Positions 16,187 to 25,846 of a DNA stretch of 64,000 bases are shown one piece after another; the first letter of the stretch is position 1, and every line of letters starts with the position of its first letter. The DNA is taken from the NCBI GenBank assembly GCA_947498985.1, contig CANMMF010000003.1, positions 124,001 to 188,000 of the forward strand. Direction: 5' to 3'. This DNA is from an uncultured Paracoccaceae bacterium (GTDB lineage: Bacteria > Pseudomonadota > Alphaproteobacteria > Rhodobacterales > Rhodobacteraceae). The position numbers and the translations under genes were made by a program. Below the pieces are notes generated by a model. It saw only the letters and a list, made by a program, of their open reading frames with translations, was not told the DNA's origin and searched no databases.

Positions 16187-17649
16187 GGCTCGTCTCCCCA
16201 TGCCTCGATGAATGGCTGCAACTCCGCCTCGAACTTGCGCCATGCTTCGCGCCGCCCGGTATGGATCGGTTTGCGCACCTGCGCGAGGCTCAGCGTCTGC
16301 ACCGCGCCTTCCGCCTTGTGGGATGTGAGGCAGGCGTCCTCCCAGTCCAGCCCGGCATGCGCGACCAGACGACGCGCGTTGGATTCGGGATCGCCGACAA
16401 GATCCTCGTAGCGCATCTCGAGCAGCGTGCCCTGCGGCAGCCGCGCGCGCCAATGCGCGATCGAGCGGCGAAAGCGCCTGATCTCATCGGCGATATCCGC
16501 CAGATCGTTGGCGTAGCGGTGTGTGCCGAGGCGAAAGTGGTTCTTGTAGATCGAGAGCGCGATGTCGCGCGGATCGCGATGCACCACGACGATTTTCGCG
16601 CCGGGCATGCCGTGCCGGATAAGCCCGAGGATCATGTGGCTCTGGATCGACTTGTCGGTCACGACGCCGCTTTCGCGTCCGGTGTCGCGATGGGCAAGCC
16701 GCTGGTAGCGCTGCGCCCAGTCGGAAAGGGCCCCGGCCGGGATATCCGCCAGCGGCGTCATGTCCTGCCCCTGCCCAAAGAGCGCCACCGCCTGTTTCAG
16801 CGCGTGCCCAAGCTCTCCCCCTGCCGACACGGCGCTGTGGCGCGCGATGATCTGCTCGGTCAGGGTGGTGCCCGAACGCGGCATGCCGGTGATGAAGACC
16901 GGACGCAACGACATCGGATCGCCGGAGGTCGCGTAGTCCGGCAGGTCCTGCGCGGCAAGGGTCGCCTGCCACTCCGCCTCGCGGGCGGTCCGGTCATAAG
17001 GCGCGGCTTTGCGCTGTGCGGCATTGGCCCGGGCGAGAAAGCCGAAGACCTTGCCGGTCTCGCCGATCTCCTCCATCCCCTTGGCCAGCGCAAAACCCAG
17101 ATGCATGCGCCCGGTATCGTTGAGCCTGGGATGTTTCCAGAGCTGCAGCATCTGGCGGATCAACGGATCGCCTTTCCTGAGCTGCTTGGCGCCGAGAAAG
17201 ACGCGGTAGAGCTCCGGATCCTCGGGATTGCGGCGCAGGAGCTTGCGGAACGCGGTCTCGGCCTCATCGAAACGGCCGAGCACTTGCAGAAATCGCGCGC
17301 GCTCCACCTTGGCTTTGAGATCTTTCGGTGTGAGGGCGGCGGCCCTGTCATAGGCGGCGAGCGCATCTTCGGCGCGGCCGAGCGCCTCGTAGCGCTGTGC
17401 GGCAGCGAACCAGAGCGTGGCATTGCCGGGGGCGGCGCTCAGGGCGGCGTCAAGATGCTTCAGGCAGGCTTCGGTCTCTGCCGCGTCATAGGCGAGGCGG
17501 GACAGAAGGAACTGCGCTTCGGCCTGCCCGGGATCGGCCAGAACGAGCCGTTCGAGATCCTTGCGCGCCGCCTCCGGGTGGCCCGCGCCCAGATGCGCCT
17601 TGGCCTGCGCCAGCAAGCGGACCTTGTCCTTGGGTGAGGTGGGCAACAT
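16177..17649 (-). CDS. TPR-repeat sulfotransferase
   Basis: 490 residues. The first 240 are helical TPR-type repeats (for example AEAQFLLSRLAYDAAETEACLKHLDAAL and ALAAYDRAAALTPKD). The C-terminal half is a sulfotransferase domain with the PAPS 5'-phosphosulfate loop ITGMPRSGTTLTEQ at residues 253-266 and the 3'-phosphate region HRDPRDIALSIYKNHF. Such TPR-fused enzymes are common in marine alphaproteobacteria, with unknown acceptors. AAGGAG eight bases before the chosen ATG fixes the start. It is cotranscribed with yggS. Confidence 0.87.
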   Translation of the reverse strand: MLPTSPKDKVRLLAQAKAHLGAGHPEAARKDLERLVLADPGQAEAQFLLSRLAYDAAETEACLKHLDAALSAAPGNATLWFAAAQRYEALGRAEDALAAYDRAAALTPKDLKAKVERARFLQVLGRFDEAETAFRKLLRRNPEDPELYRVFLGAKQLRKGDPLIRQMLQLWKHPRLNDTGRMHLGFALAKGMEEIGETGKVFGFLARANAAQRKAAPYDRTAREAEWQATLAAQDLPDYATSGDPMSLRPVFITGMPRSGTTLTEQIIARHSAVSAGGELGHALKQAVALFGQGQDMTPLADIPAGALSDWAQRYQRLAHRDTGRESGVVTDKSIQSHMILGLIRHGMPGAKIVVVHRDPRDIALSIYKNHFRLGTHRYANDLADIADEIRRFRRSIAHWRARLPQGTLLEMRYEDLVGDPESNARRLVAHAGLDWEDACLTSHKAEGAVQTLSLAQVRKPIHTGRREAWRKFEAELQPFIEAWGDEPWD

Positions 17650-17688
17650 GGACGGATCTCCTTGCGCCCAAGTGCTACAAGCGTGTCC

Positions 17689-17724
17689 CCCAAAAGAAAA
17701 GAGCGGGCGCAAGGCCCGCTCTTT
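17689..17724 (-). terminator. Rho-independent terminator of the first porin gene
   Basis: An 11-bp stem (AAAGAGCGGGC / GCCCGCTCTTT) with a 5-base loop, followed on the minus strand by TTTTCTTTT. An identical copy ends the second porin gene. Confidence 0.92.
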
Positions 17725-17747
17725 CAGATGCCGTGAGGCGTCTGACC

Positions 17748-18887
17748 TCAGAAGGTCATTGCCAGACCCAGCGAGTACTGGTCGGTCTCGGAGCTCAGGC
17801 CGCCGAAATCGTACTCGGACTTGCCGTAGCCTGCCTGGGCTTCCAGACCGCCGCCGAGGTCGTAGTTGACCGCGAGGCCGTAGCCTTTGGCTTCCAGACC
17901 GTCGACACCGAAGCGGTTGTCGAACTCACCGTAGTTCACGGCGACGGTCAGGGCGTTCATGGTGTAGCCGAGGCCCAGACCCCAGTAGGATTCGGTCTCG
18001 AGCGCGCCGAAGCCGACCACAACGTCGTCAGCGGTGCCAAGCAGGCCATCCGCGCCAGCATTGGTGACGGAGATGTTGCCGTCGCCATATGTGGCCTCGG
18101 AGTAGTTCAGGATCGCCTGGATACCGTTGTTGAACGTGGTGTTCAGGCTGATGCCCCAAACGCTGTCACGCTCGTGGGCGGCAACAGCGATCACGTCGGC
18201 GAGGCCGAGAACCGGGTCGTCGGCGGTGCCGATGAGGCCGTCCGCGCCGGCGGATGCCGCCGCGACTGCGGCTGCAGTGGCCAGAACGGTGGCGTCGGAG
18301 TTGCCTTCGTCACCTTCCTGGTAACCGAGGCCAACACCGATGGTCAGACCGGCGAGGTCAGCGGAGTAGCTTGCACCGATACCCCAGACCGGGTCGAAGG
18401 TGCCGGTGTCGTCGATCTCAGCCGACAGATACCCGGTGAAGCCGGAGAAGGCATAGGACATCGTGGCGATCTGGCCGTCATAGGTGCCGTCCATACCCGC
18501 GTTGCCGTTATAACCGGCATGCGTGGTGTGGTCGTCCGCGATGGAGCCGCCGATGCCGATATCGGTCAGGGCTGCGTCAAACGCGCCGTCGGTATCGCCC
18601 ATGTCGATGCGGGCGCCGCCGAATGCGATGAAATAGGTCTCGCCACCCTGGGTGGTGTTGCCGAAGGCGCCGTTTTCGTCGAGGTCGACTTTGGCACCGA
18701 AGGTCAGGCCGTTGTCGGCTTCACCGGTCATGGTGAAGGTGACGTCGATGTCGGTGTGAAACTGCTCGGTGGCATAACGGTCGCCGCCGAGGATACCGAT
18801 TTCTGCGAAGCCGGACAGAGCAACGTCTGCCTGCGCTGCGCCTGCGGTCGCGACAAGTGCGGTGGTCGCAAACAGGATCTTTTTCAT
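17748..18887 (-). CDS. Outer-membrane porin, copy 1
   Basis: A 379-residue general porin. Residues 1-21 are a signal peptide (MKKILFATTALVATAGAAQA), followed by DVALSGFAEIGILGG, the first beta strand. The protein has alternating amphipathic strands, many Gly/Asp/Asn turns and a C-terminal phenylalanine (LGLAMTF), as needed for BAM recognition. Two loops carry the motif AGADGLxGTADD (about residues 217 and 275). It is the downstream partner of a tandem pair; its middle third differs from copy 2 (for example FGGARIDM against FGNARLDM). The start is fixed by the signal peptide. Confidence 0.92.
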   Translation of the reverse strand: MKKILFATTALVATAGAAQADVALSGFAEIGILGGDRYATEQFHTDIDVTFTMTGEADNGLTFGAKVDLDENGAFGNTTQGGETYFIAFGGARIDMGDTDGAFDAALTDIGIGGSIADDHTTHAGYNGNAGMDGTYDGQIATMSYAFSGFTGYLSAEIDDTGTFDPVWGIGASYSADLAGLTIGVGLGYQEGDEGNSDATVLATAAAVAAASAGADGLIGTADDPVLGLADVIAVAAHERDSVWGISLNTTFNNGIQAILNYSEATYGDGNISVTNAGADGLLGTADDVVVGFGALETESYWGLGLGYTMNALTVAVNYGEFDNRFGVDGLEAKGYGLAVNYDLGGGLEAQAGYGKSEYDFGGLSSETDQYSLGLAMTF

Positions 18888-19170
18888 GAGGTTGTCTCGC
18901 TGTGTCGATGCCGGGGGAGACCGGCGGTTTCTCTCTGAGGTGGTTATCTGCGCCATGCCGGAAATTTTCAAAGCCAATGTGAGGACGTCTCATTTTTGGC
19001 CGAAAAGTGATGCGAGTTTGACACGGGCAGGTAGCATGGCGGGGGATTCTGGCGGAAACCCGCCGGTTGTATGTCTCAGACAGCAAGTTACCGACCGTTT
19101 CGGCCGGTAATTGCGAGTCGCAAAGCTGTCCTGCTCCGGCCGTTCCGCCAGCGAGTCGGAATCGCTCGCC
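18888..19170. promoter_or_regulatory. Upstream region of porin copy 1
   Basis: 283 bases between the two porin units. No open reading frame is supported. It is AT-richer than its surroundings (GAAATTTTCAAAGCC, CTCATTTTTGGCCG) and has no detectable similarity to the region in front of copy 2. It must contain the promoter and leader of copy 1 unless that gene depends on read-through past the terminator at 19171. Confidence 0.4.
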
Positions 19171-19206
19171 CCCAAAAGAAAAGAGCGGGCGCAAGGCCCG
19201 CTCTTT
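19171..19206 (-). terminator. Rho-independent terminator of the second porin gene
   Basis: Same stem-loop and T-tract as at 17689-17724, displaced by exactly the 1482-bp repeat period. Confidence 0.92.
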
Positions 19207-19229
19207 CAGATGCCGTGAGGCGTCTGACC

Positions 19230-20369
19230 TCAGAAGGTCATTGCCAGACCCAGCGAGTACTGGTCGGTCTCGGAGCTCAGGCCGCCGAAATCGTACTCGG
19301 ACTTGCCGTAGCCTGCCTGGGCTTCCAGACCGCCGCCGAGGTCGTAGTTGACCGCGAGGCCGTAGCCTTTGGCTTCCAGACCGTCGACACCGAAGCGGTT
19401 GTCGAACTCACCGTAGTTCACGGCGACGGTCAGGGCGTTCATGGTGTAGCCGAGGCCCAGACCCCAGTAGGATTCGGTCTCGAGCGCGCCGAAGCCGACC
19501 ACAACGTCGTCAGCGGTGCCAAGCAGGCCGTCCGCGCCAGCATTGGTGACGGAGATGTTGCCGTCGCCATATGTGGCCTCGGAGTAGTTCAGGATCGCCT
19601 GGATACCGTTGTTGAACGTGGTGTTCAGGCTGATGCCCCAAACGCTGTCACGCTCGTGGGCGGCAACAGCGATCACGTCGGCGAGGCCGAGAACCGGGTC
19701 GTCGGCGGTGCCGATGAGGCCGTCCGCGCCGGCGGATGCGGCTGCAAGCGCGGTGGCGGTTGCCAGAACGGTGGCGTCGGAGTTCAGCTCGTCACCTTCC
19801 TGGTAACCGAGGCCAACACCGATGGTCAGACCGGCGAGGTCCGCGGAATACGCAACACCGACACCCCAGACCGGGTCAAACACGCCGGTATCGTCGATCT
19901 CAGCCGACAGATAACCGGTGAAGCCGGTATAGGAGTAGGAGAAGGTTGCGATCTGGCCGTCATAGGTGCCGTCCATACCCGCGTTGCCGTTATAGCCGGC
20001 ATGCGTGGTGTGGTCGTCCGCGATGGAGCCGCCGATGCCGATATCGGTCAGGGCTGCGTCAAACGCGCCGTCGGTGTCACCCATGTCGAGGCGTGCGTTG
20101 CCGAATGCAACGAAATAGGTCTCACCACCCTGGGTGGTGTTGCCGAAGGCGCCGTTTTCGTCGAGGTCGACTTTGGCACCGAAGGTCAGGCCGTTGTCGG
20201 CTTCACCGGTCATGGTGAAGGTGACGTCGATGTCGGTGTGGAACTGCTCGGTGGCATAACGGTCGCCGCCGAGGATACCGATTTCTGCGAAGCCGGACAG
20301 AGCAACGTCTGCCTGTGCTGCGCCTGCGGTCGCGACCAGTGCGGTGGTCGCAAACAGGATCTTTTTCAT
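19230..20369 (-). CDS. Outer-membrane porin, copy 2
   Basis: 379 residues, the same length as copy 1. The signal peptide, first strands and roughly the last 165 residues are identical to copy 1. The middle differs at scattered positions (YSYTGFTGYLSAE for YAFSGFTGYLSAE; GVGVAYSADL for GIGASYSADL; DELNSDATVLATATAL for DEGNSDATVLATAAAV). Sequence identity at both ends with a diverged centre suggests recombination between copies. It is the upstream member of the pair, with its own 5' region. Confidence 0.92.
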   Translation of the reverse strand: MKKILFATTALVATAGAAQADVALSGFAEIGILGGDRYATEQFHTDIDVTFTMTGEADNGLTFGAKVDLDENGAFGNTTQGGETYFVAFGNARLDMGDTDGAFDAALTDIGIGGSIADDHTTHAGYNGNAGMDGTYDGQIATFSYSYTGFTGYLSAEIDDTGVFDPVWGVGVAYSADLAGLTIGVGLGYQEGDELNSDATVLATATALAAASAGADGLIGTADDPVLGLADVIAVAAHERDSVWGISLNTTFNNGIQAILNYSEATYGDGNISVTNAGADGLLGTADDVVVGFGALETESYWGLGLGYTMNALTVAVNYGEFDNRFGVDGLEAKGYGLAVNYDLGGGLEAQAGYGKSEYDFGGLSSETDQYSLGLAMTF

Positions 20370-20779
20370 GGTTTCCCTCATGTGTTCAAAGGCACGTACC
20401 AAGCCGGACAACCGGCCTTGATGAGACGTCTATGCGCCCGGCACCCGGCCAATCGCAAGTCCCCGACCTGAGTGGCGGCGAACAAGCCGTCCAGTGATGC
20501 GCAATTGTCACAAGGTTTTTGCGGTCCGGTGGGATTGATGCTTCAAGACTGTAACGCAAGCGGAAATTTTCGCGGAACTTTGCCGGTTTGGCCGAATTTC
20601 CGGGGCTGTGGATCATGGCGTCGGAGCGGCGAAGTGGAATCACCCCGGACGCTCTGGCGTGCGAATCTCACACGTCTTTTCCTGCAGATCGTCTTCGGCA
20701 GGATTGACGTCTTGCCGCCCACGCCCGCCACGAGTATTCAGGGGGCACTGAGGCAAGCGATTTCTGCAGGAGACGGGAT
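20370..20779. promoter_or_regulatory. Divergent intergenic region, porin copy 2 / DUF3576 lipoprotein
   Basis: 410 bases with no supported gene. It contains AT-rich islands (GGAAATTTTCGCGG and GAATTTCCGGGG near 20570-20605) and must hold the promoters for the leftward porin and the rightward lipoprotein. I see no clear terminator, riboswitch or repeat. Confidence 0.4.
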
Positions 20780-21286
20780 ATGGACAAGGCGCGTATGGCG
20801 ATGGGAGTCGGGCTGACAGCCGCCCTGCTTGTCCAGTCTGGATGCAGCGTCTTCGGTGACCGCCGCAACGCGCCGCCGGTCGACACGCCACCCGCCGAAG
20901 AGATCATCGACGATCTCATCTATCAGGACCGGCGCCGTCCGCGCAGCACCATCTGGGATCTGTTCCGCGCGCGGCCCGACCAGGGCCAGGTCGGCGCGGT
21001 CAACAAGTATATCTGGAATGCCACGCTCGAGACGCTCGATTTCCTGCCCGTGCAATCGGTCGATCCGTTCACCGGTGTGATCACCACAGGCTACGGCACG
21101 CCGCCGGGCGGCGGGCGGTCTTACCGCGCGACGATCCTCGTCAGTGACCCGGCGCTCGACGCGCGGTCGCTGAACGTGGCGCTGATGACGCGTGGCGGCC
21201 CGGCGCCGGCTGCAACCGTGCGCGCGATCGAAGACGCGATCCTGACCCGCGCGCGGCAGCTGCGCGCGCAGGACAGCGGCCTCTGA
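20780..21286 (+). CDS. DUF3576 family lipoprotein
   Basis: A 168-residue envelope lipoprotein. The signal segment runs MGVGLTAALLVQSGC with the lipid-modified cysteine at residue 22. The mature part contains the DUF3576 core: TIWDLFRARPDQGQVGAVNKYIWNATLETLDFLP, then GVITTGYGTPPGGGRSYRATI. The role is unknown. In related genomes this gene often precedes leuS-lptE-holA; here an oppositely oriented glycosyltransferase separates them. The start ATG is preceded by CAGGAGAC. Confidence 0.85.
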   Translation: MDKARMAMGVGLTAALLVQSGCSVFGDRRNAPPVDTPPAEEIIDDLIYQDRRRPRSTIWDLFRARPDQGQVGAVNKYIWNATLETLDFLPVQSVDPFTGVITTGYGTPPGGGRSYRATILVSDPALDARSLNVALMTRGGPAPAATVRAIEDAILTRARQLRAQDSGL

Positions 21287-21346
21287 GTTTTAGAAACCGA
21301 CCGAAACCCGTCGGCCTCCGCCACAGACGCTGCGGACAAACCGTCG

Positions 21347-22606
21347 TCAGTCCAGAACCGGCCGCGGTTCAAGCTGCGACAGGCGCGACACCCAGTCGAG
21401 ATGCTGCGGCAGGCAGACAGAGTTCAGATCGTAGCGCTCTTTAACAAAGGCACGGGCGGTCCTGCCCAGCCGTTCGCGTGTCTCCGCGTCGTCGAGCAGG
21501 GCGCAAAGCCGTTCCGTCAGACCGGCTTGGTCGAAGAAATCGATCAGCTGTCCGTTTTCGCCTTCGGTGATCACTTCGCGCACCGGTTCGGTGTCTGAGG
21601 CGAGAATGGCGCATTCCGCCGACATCGCCTCCAGCAGCGACCAGGACAGCACAAACGGATAGGTCAGGTAGACATGCGCGCGGCTGACCTGCAGCATCGA
21701 CAGATAGGTCGCATAGGGCACCCGGCCCATGAAATGCACGCGGTCCCAATGCGGTGTCGGGATCTTGCCGCGCACCTCGTCGATGAAGATCTGCTTCCAG
21801 GTCTGGCCTTGCGGCGGCTTGCCGCCATAGCTGACCTCGTCGCCGCCGATCAGCACCACATGCGCATCCTTGCGCCGCTTGAGGATGTCCGGCAGCGCCC
21901 GCATGAAGATGTGGTAGCCGCGATAAGGCTCGAGATTGCGGTTGATGAAGGTGATCACCTCGGTGTCGCGGGTCAGCGTGAGATCGTCGCTGACCTTGAG
22001 GGCGGCATCGGGTTTGGCCACGACCAGCCCGGTGTCGACACCGTCATGGGCCACCGTGATCCGGTCGCGCCAGCGCTCGGGGAAGGTGTTTGCCTGGAAC
22101 TGCGTGGGCGACAACCCGGCATCCATGACCTCTTCATGCAGGCGATTGTTGAGGTTTTTCATGCGGATGCGCATCAGGTCCGCTTCGGGGTTGCGGGAAG
22201 GAAATTCCGGATCGAAATTGAGGTAGGGCTTGTCGGTCAGGTGATAGAGCTCGCAGTAGAGCCCCAGCCGCGCCTCGGGCCAGACATCCTTCAGAAACAT
22301 CGGCTCGCCCCAGCCATGATGGGCGCAGATCACATCCGGCACATATCCCTGCTCCCTGAGCGTGCGCGCGCCGCGATAACAGGCGGTCCCGCGCAGGATC
22401 TTCGTCTCGAAATCCGCCAGCCACGGATGCACACCCTTGGAATTGCTGCCCGTCAGCGCATAGGGCACGATCCGCACACCTTTCCAGGTGGTCGCCTCCT
22501 TCACCTTGCAGGTCAGTGCCACAACCTCATGGCCCTGCTGCACCAGGGCCGGGGCCAGGTGCTTGTATTGTCCGGGGAAATTCTGGTGGATGAGAAGAAT
22601 TTTCAT
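21347..22606 (-). CDS. GT4-family glycosyltransferase
   Basis: 419 residues with the GT-B arrangement: [21 protein letters not shown] opens the N-terminal domain, [12 protein letters not shown] follows, and the C-terminal domain has a nucleotide-sugar-binding ESAEC-like region ([25 protein letters not shown]). It transfers sugar from a nucleotide sugar, probably to a surface polysaccharide; the acceptor is not inferable. The start is set at MKIL, the first strand. It is a single gene flanked by oppositely oriented genes, breaking the usual DUF3576-leuS order. Confidence 0.88.
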   Translation of the reverse strand: MKILLIHQNFPGQYKHLAPALVQQGHEVVALTCKVKEATTWKGVRIVPYALTGSNSKGVHPWLADFETKILRGTACYRGARTLREQGYVPDVICAHHGWGEPMFLKDVWPEARLGLYCELYHLTDKPYLNFDPEFPSRNPEADLMRIRMKNLNNRLHEEVMDAGLSPTQFQANTFPERWRDRITVAHDGVDTGLVVAKPDAALKVSDDLTLTRDTEVITFINRNLEPYRGYHIFMRALPDILKRRKDAHVVLIGGDEVSYGGKPPQGQTWKQIFIDEVRGKIPTPHWDRVHFMGRVPYATYLSMLQVSRAHVYLTYPFVLSWSLLEAMSAECAILASDTEPVREVITEGENGQLIDFFDQAGLTERLCALLDDAETRERLGRTARAFVKERYDLNSVCLPQHLDWVSRLSQLEPRPVLD

Positions 22607-22815
22607 CTGCGTGTCCTGATCTGCCCGTTCCGGGCCTGCCGTTTTCGAGACGTTTTGCCATGGGCACCGCGAGAGGCCAATGCCGACGGGGCGGATGGCA
22701 GAAATTGGTGGCGGAAATGTGGCCCGGAGGCCGACCGCACCCGCCGCTGCCACTGGACGCGCCCGCGCCCACGCCCTATTCAACGCCGTGCAACACGCCA
22801 GTCCGAGGATCCTTC

Positions 22816-25371
22816 ATGTCGCGCTACGACCCCGCCACCATCGAGCCGAAATGGCAAGCCGCCTGGGAAGAGGCCGGCACGTTCCGCGCCACGCGGTCGG
22901 GTGAGAAGCCGAAATACTACGTGCTGGAGATGTTTCCCTACCCGTCGGGCCGCATCCATATCGGCCATGTGCGCAACTACACGATGGGCGACGTGATCGC
23001 CCGCCACAAGCTGGCCACCGGGCATAACGTGCTGCACCCGATGGGCTTCGACGCGTTCGGCATGCCCGCCGAAAACGCCGCGATGGCCAGCGGCGGCCAT
23101 CCCAAGGACTGGACCTATGCCAATATCGAGACCATGGTCGGCCAGATGAAGCCGCTGGGCTTCGGCCTCGACTGGTCGCGCATGTTCGCCACCTGCGATC
23201 CGGAATACTACGGCCAGCAGCAGGCGCTGTTCATCGATTTTCTCAAGGCCGGGCTGGTCTATCGCAAGGAAGCGGTGGTCAACTGGGATCCGGTGGACAT
23301 GACGGTGCTCGCCAATGAACAGGTGATCGACGGCAAGGGCTGGCGCTCGAACGCGCCGGTGGAGCGGCGCGCGCTCACCCAGTGGTTCTTCAAGATCTCC
23401 GACTATTCAGAAGAACTGCTCGACGCGCTCGACAGCCTCGACAACTGGCCCGCCAAGGTCAAGCTGATGCAGGCCAACTGGATCGGCCGGTCGCGCGGTC
23501 TGCAATTCGGCTTCTCGCTGATCGACGGGCCCGACGGGCATGACCGGATCGAGGTCTACACAACCCGGCCCGACACGCTCATGGGTGCCAGCTTCATCGG
23601 CATTTCGCCCGACCACCCGCTGGCGCGCCAGCTGGAAAAGGACGATGCCGATCTGGCCGCCTTCAACGCCGATTGCCGCAAGATGGGCACCTCCGAAGAG
23701 GATCTGGAAAAGGCCGAGAAACGCGGCTTTGACACCGGGTTGCGCGTGCGCCATCCCTTTGACACCGCGTGGGAATTGCCAGTTTACGTGGCCAACTTCA
23801 TCCTGATGGATTACGGCACCGGCGCGATCTTCGGCTGCCCGGCCCATGACCAGCGCGACTTCGATTTTGCCACCAAATACGGGTTGCCGATCATCCCGAC
23901 CTTCGTCGATCCCGAGGCGAGCACGCAAGAGCTCGACGAGGCCTACGTGCCCGGCAAGTCCGAAAAGGTGCGCTGGGTGCGCGGCTTTGGCTGGGACGAA
24001 CACGCCACCGGCGAAGAGGCGGTGGATGCGGCCATCATCTTTTGCGAGGAAAACGGCGTCGGGCAGGGGGTCACCAAATACCGCCTGCGCGACTGGGGCC
24101 TCAGCCGCCAGCGCTACTGGGGCTGCCCGATCCCGGTGGTGCATTGCGAGGCCTGCGGCGTAGTGCCTGAAAAAAAGGAAAACCTGCCCATCGCATTGCC
24201 CGACGATGTCAGCTTCGACATTCCCGGTAACCCGCTGGACCGCCACCCGACATGGCGCGACTGCGCCTGTCCCGCCTGCGGCAAACCCGCCCGGCGCGAG
24301 ACCGACACGATGGACACATTCGTCGATTCGTCGTGGTATTTCGCGCGCTTTACCGCGCCGCACGCCGACACGCCGACGGATATGGACGAGGCCGGATACT
24401 GGATGAATGTCGACCAGTATATCGGCGGCGTCGAACACGCGATCCTGCACCTGCTCTACGCCCGCTTCTTTGCCCGCGGCATGCACATCACCGGCCACCT
24501 GCCGGAAAAGTGCAAGGAGCCGTTCGACGCGCTCTTCACCCAGGGCATGGTCACGCACGCGATCTATCAGACGGCGTCGGACGAAGGCCGTCCGGTCTAT
24601 CACTATCCCGAAGACGTGGACCTGCGCGACGGCAAGGGCTTCCTCTCCGATGGACGCGAGGTGGAGATCATCCCGTCGGCCAAGATGTCAAAATCCAAGA
24701 ACAATGTCGTCGACCCGGTGCGGATCATCTCGAGCTATGGCGCCGACACCGCGCGCTGGTTCGTGCTGAGCGATTCGCCCCCCGAACGGGATGTGGAATG
24801 GACCGCGTCGGGGGCCGAAGCCGCCTCCAAACACCTCGCCCGGGTCCACCGCATCGCCTCCGAGGTCGCCGCGTCAGAGGCCCCTTCGACCGGCGAGGAC
24901 GAGGCGCTCCTGCGTGAGATGCACAAAGCCATCCACGATGTCTCCATGGGTGTCGAAAGCTTTGGCTTCAACGCCGCGATTGCCAAGCTTTACGCCTTCA
25001 CCAATGCCATCGCGAAGTCGCGCGCAGGCGCGGAGGTCAAGCGGCAGGCGGTCAGGACGCTGGCACAGCTGATGTCGCCGATGACGCCGCATCTGGCCGA
25101 GGAAGTCTGGGAGATGTTGGGCGGCGCGGGACTCATCGCCAACGCGCCCTGGCCCGAAGCCGACGCGGCCATGCTGATCGAGGACAGCGTGACCCTGCCG
25201 ATCCAGATCAACGGCAAACGCCGTGGCGAGATCGAGGTGCCGCGCGATCTGCCGAAGGAAGAGGTTGAAAAAGCTGCGCTTGCACATGAAGCTGTGATCA
25301 GGGCCCTCGACGGAGGCAGCCCGAAAAAGCTGATCGTGGTGCCGGGGCGGATCGTGAATGTGGTTGTCTGA
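22816..25371 (+). CDS. leuS: Leucyl-tRNA synthetase
   Basis: An 851-residue class I synthetase. The HIGH motif is [12 protein letters not shown] near residue 42 and the KMSKS loop is [14 protein letters not shown] near 622. The CP1 editing domain has the threonine-rich [14 protein letters not shown] zinc-type CxxC pair (HCEACG ... CACPACG) is present. The protein ends with the C-terminal anticodon/tRNA-binding extension ([18 protein letters not shown]). The start [14 protein letters not shown] matches the family. It overlaps lptE by 14 bases, beginning a leuS-lptE-holA operon. Confidence 0.97.
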   Translation: MSRYDPATIEPKWQAAWEEAGTFRATRSGEKPKYYVLEMFPYPSGRIHIGHVRNYTMGDVIARHKLATGHNVLHPMGFDAFGMPAENAAMASGGHPKDWTYANIETMVGQMKPLGFGLDWSRMFATCDPEYYGQQQALFIDFLKAGLVYRKEAVVNWDPVDMTVLANEQVIDGKGWRSNAPVERRALTQWFFKISDYSEELLDALDSLDNWPAKVKLMQANWIGRSRGLQFGFSLIDGPDGHDRIEVYTTRPDTLMGASFIGISPDHPLARQLEKDDADLAAFNADCRKMGTSEEDLEKAEKRGFDTGLRVRHPFDTAWELPVYVANFILMDYGTGAIFGCPAHDQRDFDFATKYGLPIIPTFVDPEASTQELDEAYVPGKSEKVRWVRGFGWDEHATGEEAVDAAIIFCEENGVGQGVTKYRLRDWGLSRQRYWGCPIPVVHCEACGVVPEKKENLPIALPDDVSFDIPGNPLDRHPTWRDCACPACGKPARRETDTMDTFVDSSWYFARFTAPHADTPTDMDEAGYWMNVDQYIGGVEHAILHLLYARFFARGMHITGHLPEKCKEPFDALFTQGMVTHAIYQTASDEGRPVYHYPEDVDLRDGKGFLSDGREVEIIPSAKMSKSKNNVVDPVRIISSYGADTARWFVLSDSPPERDVEWTASGAEAASKHLARVHRIASEVAASEAPSTGEDEALLREMHKAIHDVSMGVESFGFNAAIAKLYAFTNAIAKSRAGAEVKRQAVRTLAQLMSPMTPHLAEEVWEMLGGAGLIANAPWPEADAAMLIEDSVTLPIQINGKRRGEIEVPRDLPKEEVEKAALAHEAVIRALDGGSPKKLIVVPGRIVNVVV

Positions 25372-25846
25372 CAGACGGAGCTTTCTTCTCGGCGCGCTGG
25401 CTCTGGGCGGCTGCGGGTTCCAGCCGGTCTACGGGCCGTCCCGCGCCGGTGGCGCGCTGCTGAACCAGGTTGCGCTGGCCGAGCCCAAGACCCGCGACGC
25501 CTATGTCTTCAACCGCCGCTTCGAGGAACGGCTGGGGCGCGGAACCGGCGGGTCTTACACGCTGTCCTTGCGCCTGCAGACCGACAGCCAGGATCTGGGC
25601 ACCACCTCGGCGGGCAATATCACCCGCTTCCGGCTCATCGGGCGCGCGTTCTATACGCTGCGCGACGCGGCCACCGAGGCTGTGCTGATCGACGGGCGCA
25701 CCAACGCCTTCACCGGTTATTCGACCACCGGCTCGACCGTGGCGACGCTGGCGGCGGAGCGGGACGCGGAGGACCGGCTGATGGTGCTGCTGGCCGATCA
25801 GGTCATCGACGCGCTGCTGCTCCGGGCCGACACGCTGGCGCGATGA
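25358..25846 (+). CDS. lptE: LPS-assembly lipoprotein LptE
   Basis: A 162-residue outer-membrane lipoprotein that plugs LptD and delivers LPS to the surface. Residues 1-18 form a signal with lipobox LGGC, followed by GFQPVYGPS, the LptE hallmark. [23 protein letters not shown] and the C-terminal [12 protein letters not shown] are typical. It starts within the last codons of leuS and shares ATGA with holA, so all three are translationally coupled. This order (leuS-lptE-holA) is widely conserved. Confidence 0.92.
   Translation: MWLSDRRSFLLGALALGGCGFQPVYGPSRAGGALLNQVALAEPKTRDAYVFNRRFEERLGRGTGGSYTLSLRLQTDSQDLGTTSAGNITRFRLIGRAFYTLRDAATEAVLIDGRTNAFTGYSTTGSTVATLAAERDAEDRLMVLLADQVIDALLLRADTLAR

Larger units (their letters stand above)
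17689..20369 (-). repeat. Tandem duplication of a porin gene with its terminator (period 1482 bp)
   Basis: 17689-18887 and 19171-20369 are direct copies, from terminator to start codon. The 3' portion (terminator plus the last half of the gene) and the 5' portion are near-identical. Differences cluster in the middle, roughly residues 95-215. The upstream regions differ, so the duplicated unit ends at about the start codon and each copy has its own promoter region. Confidence 0.92.
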
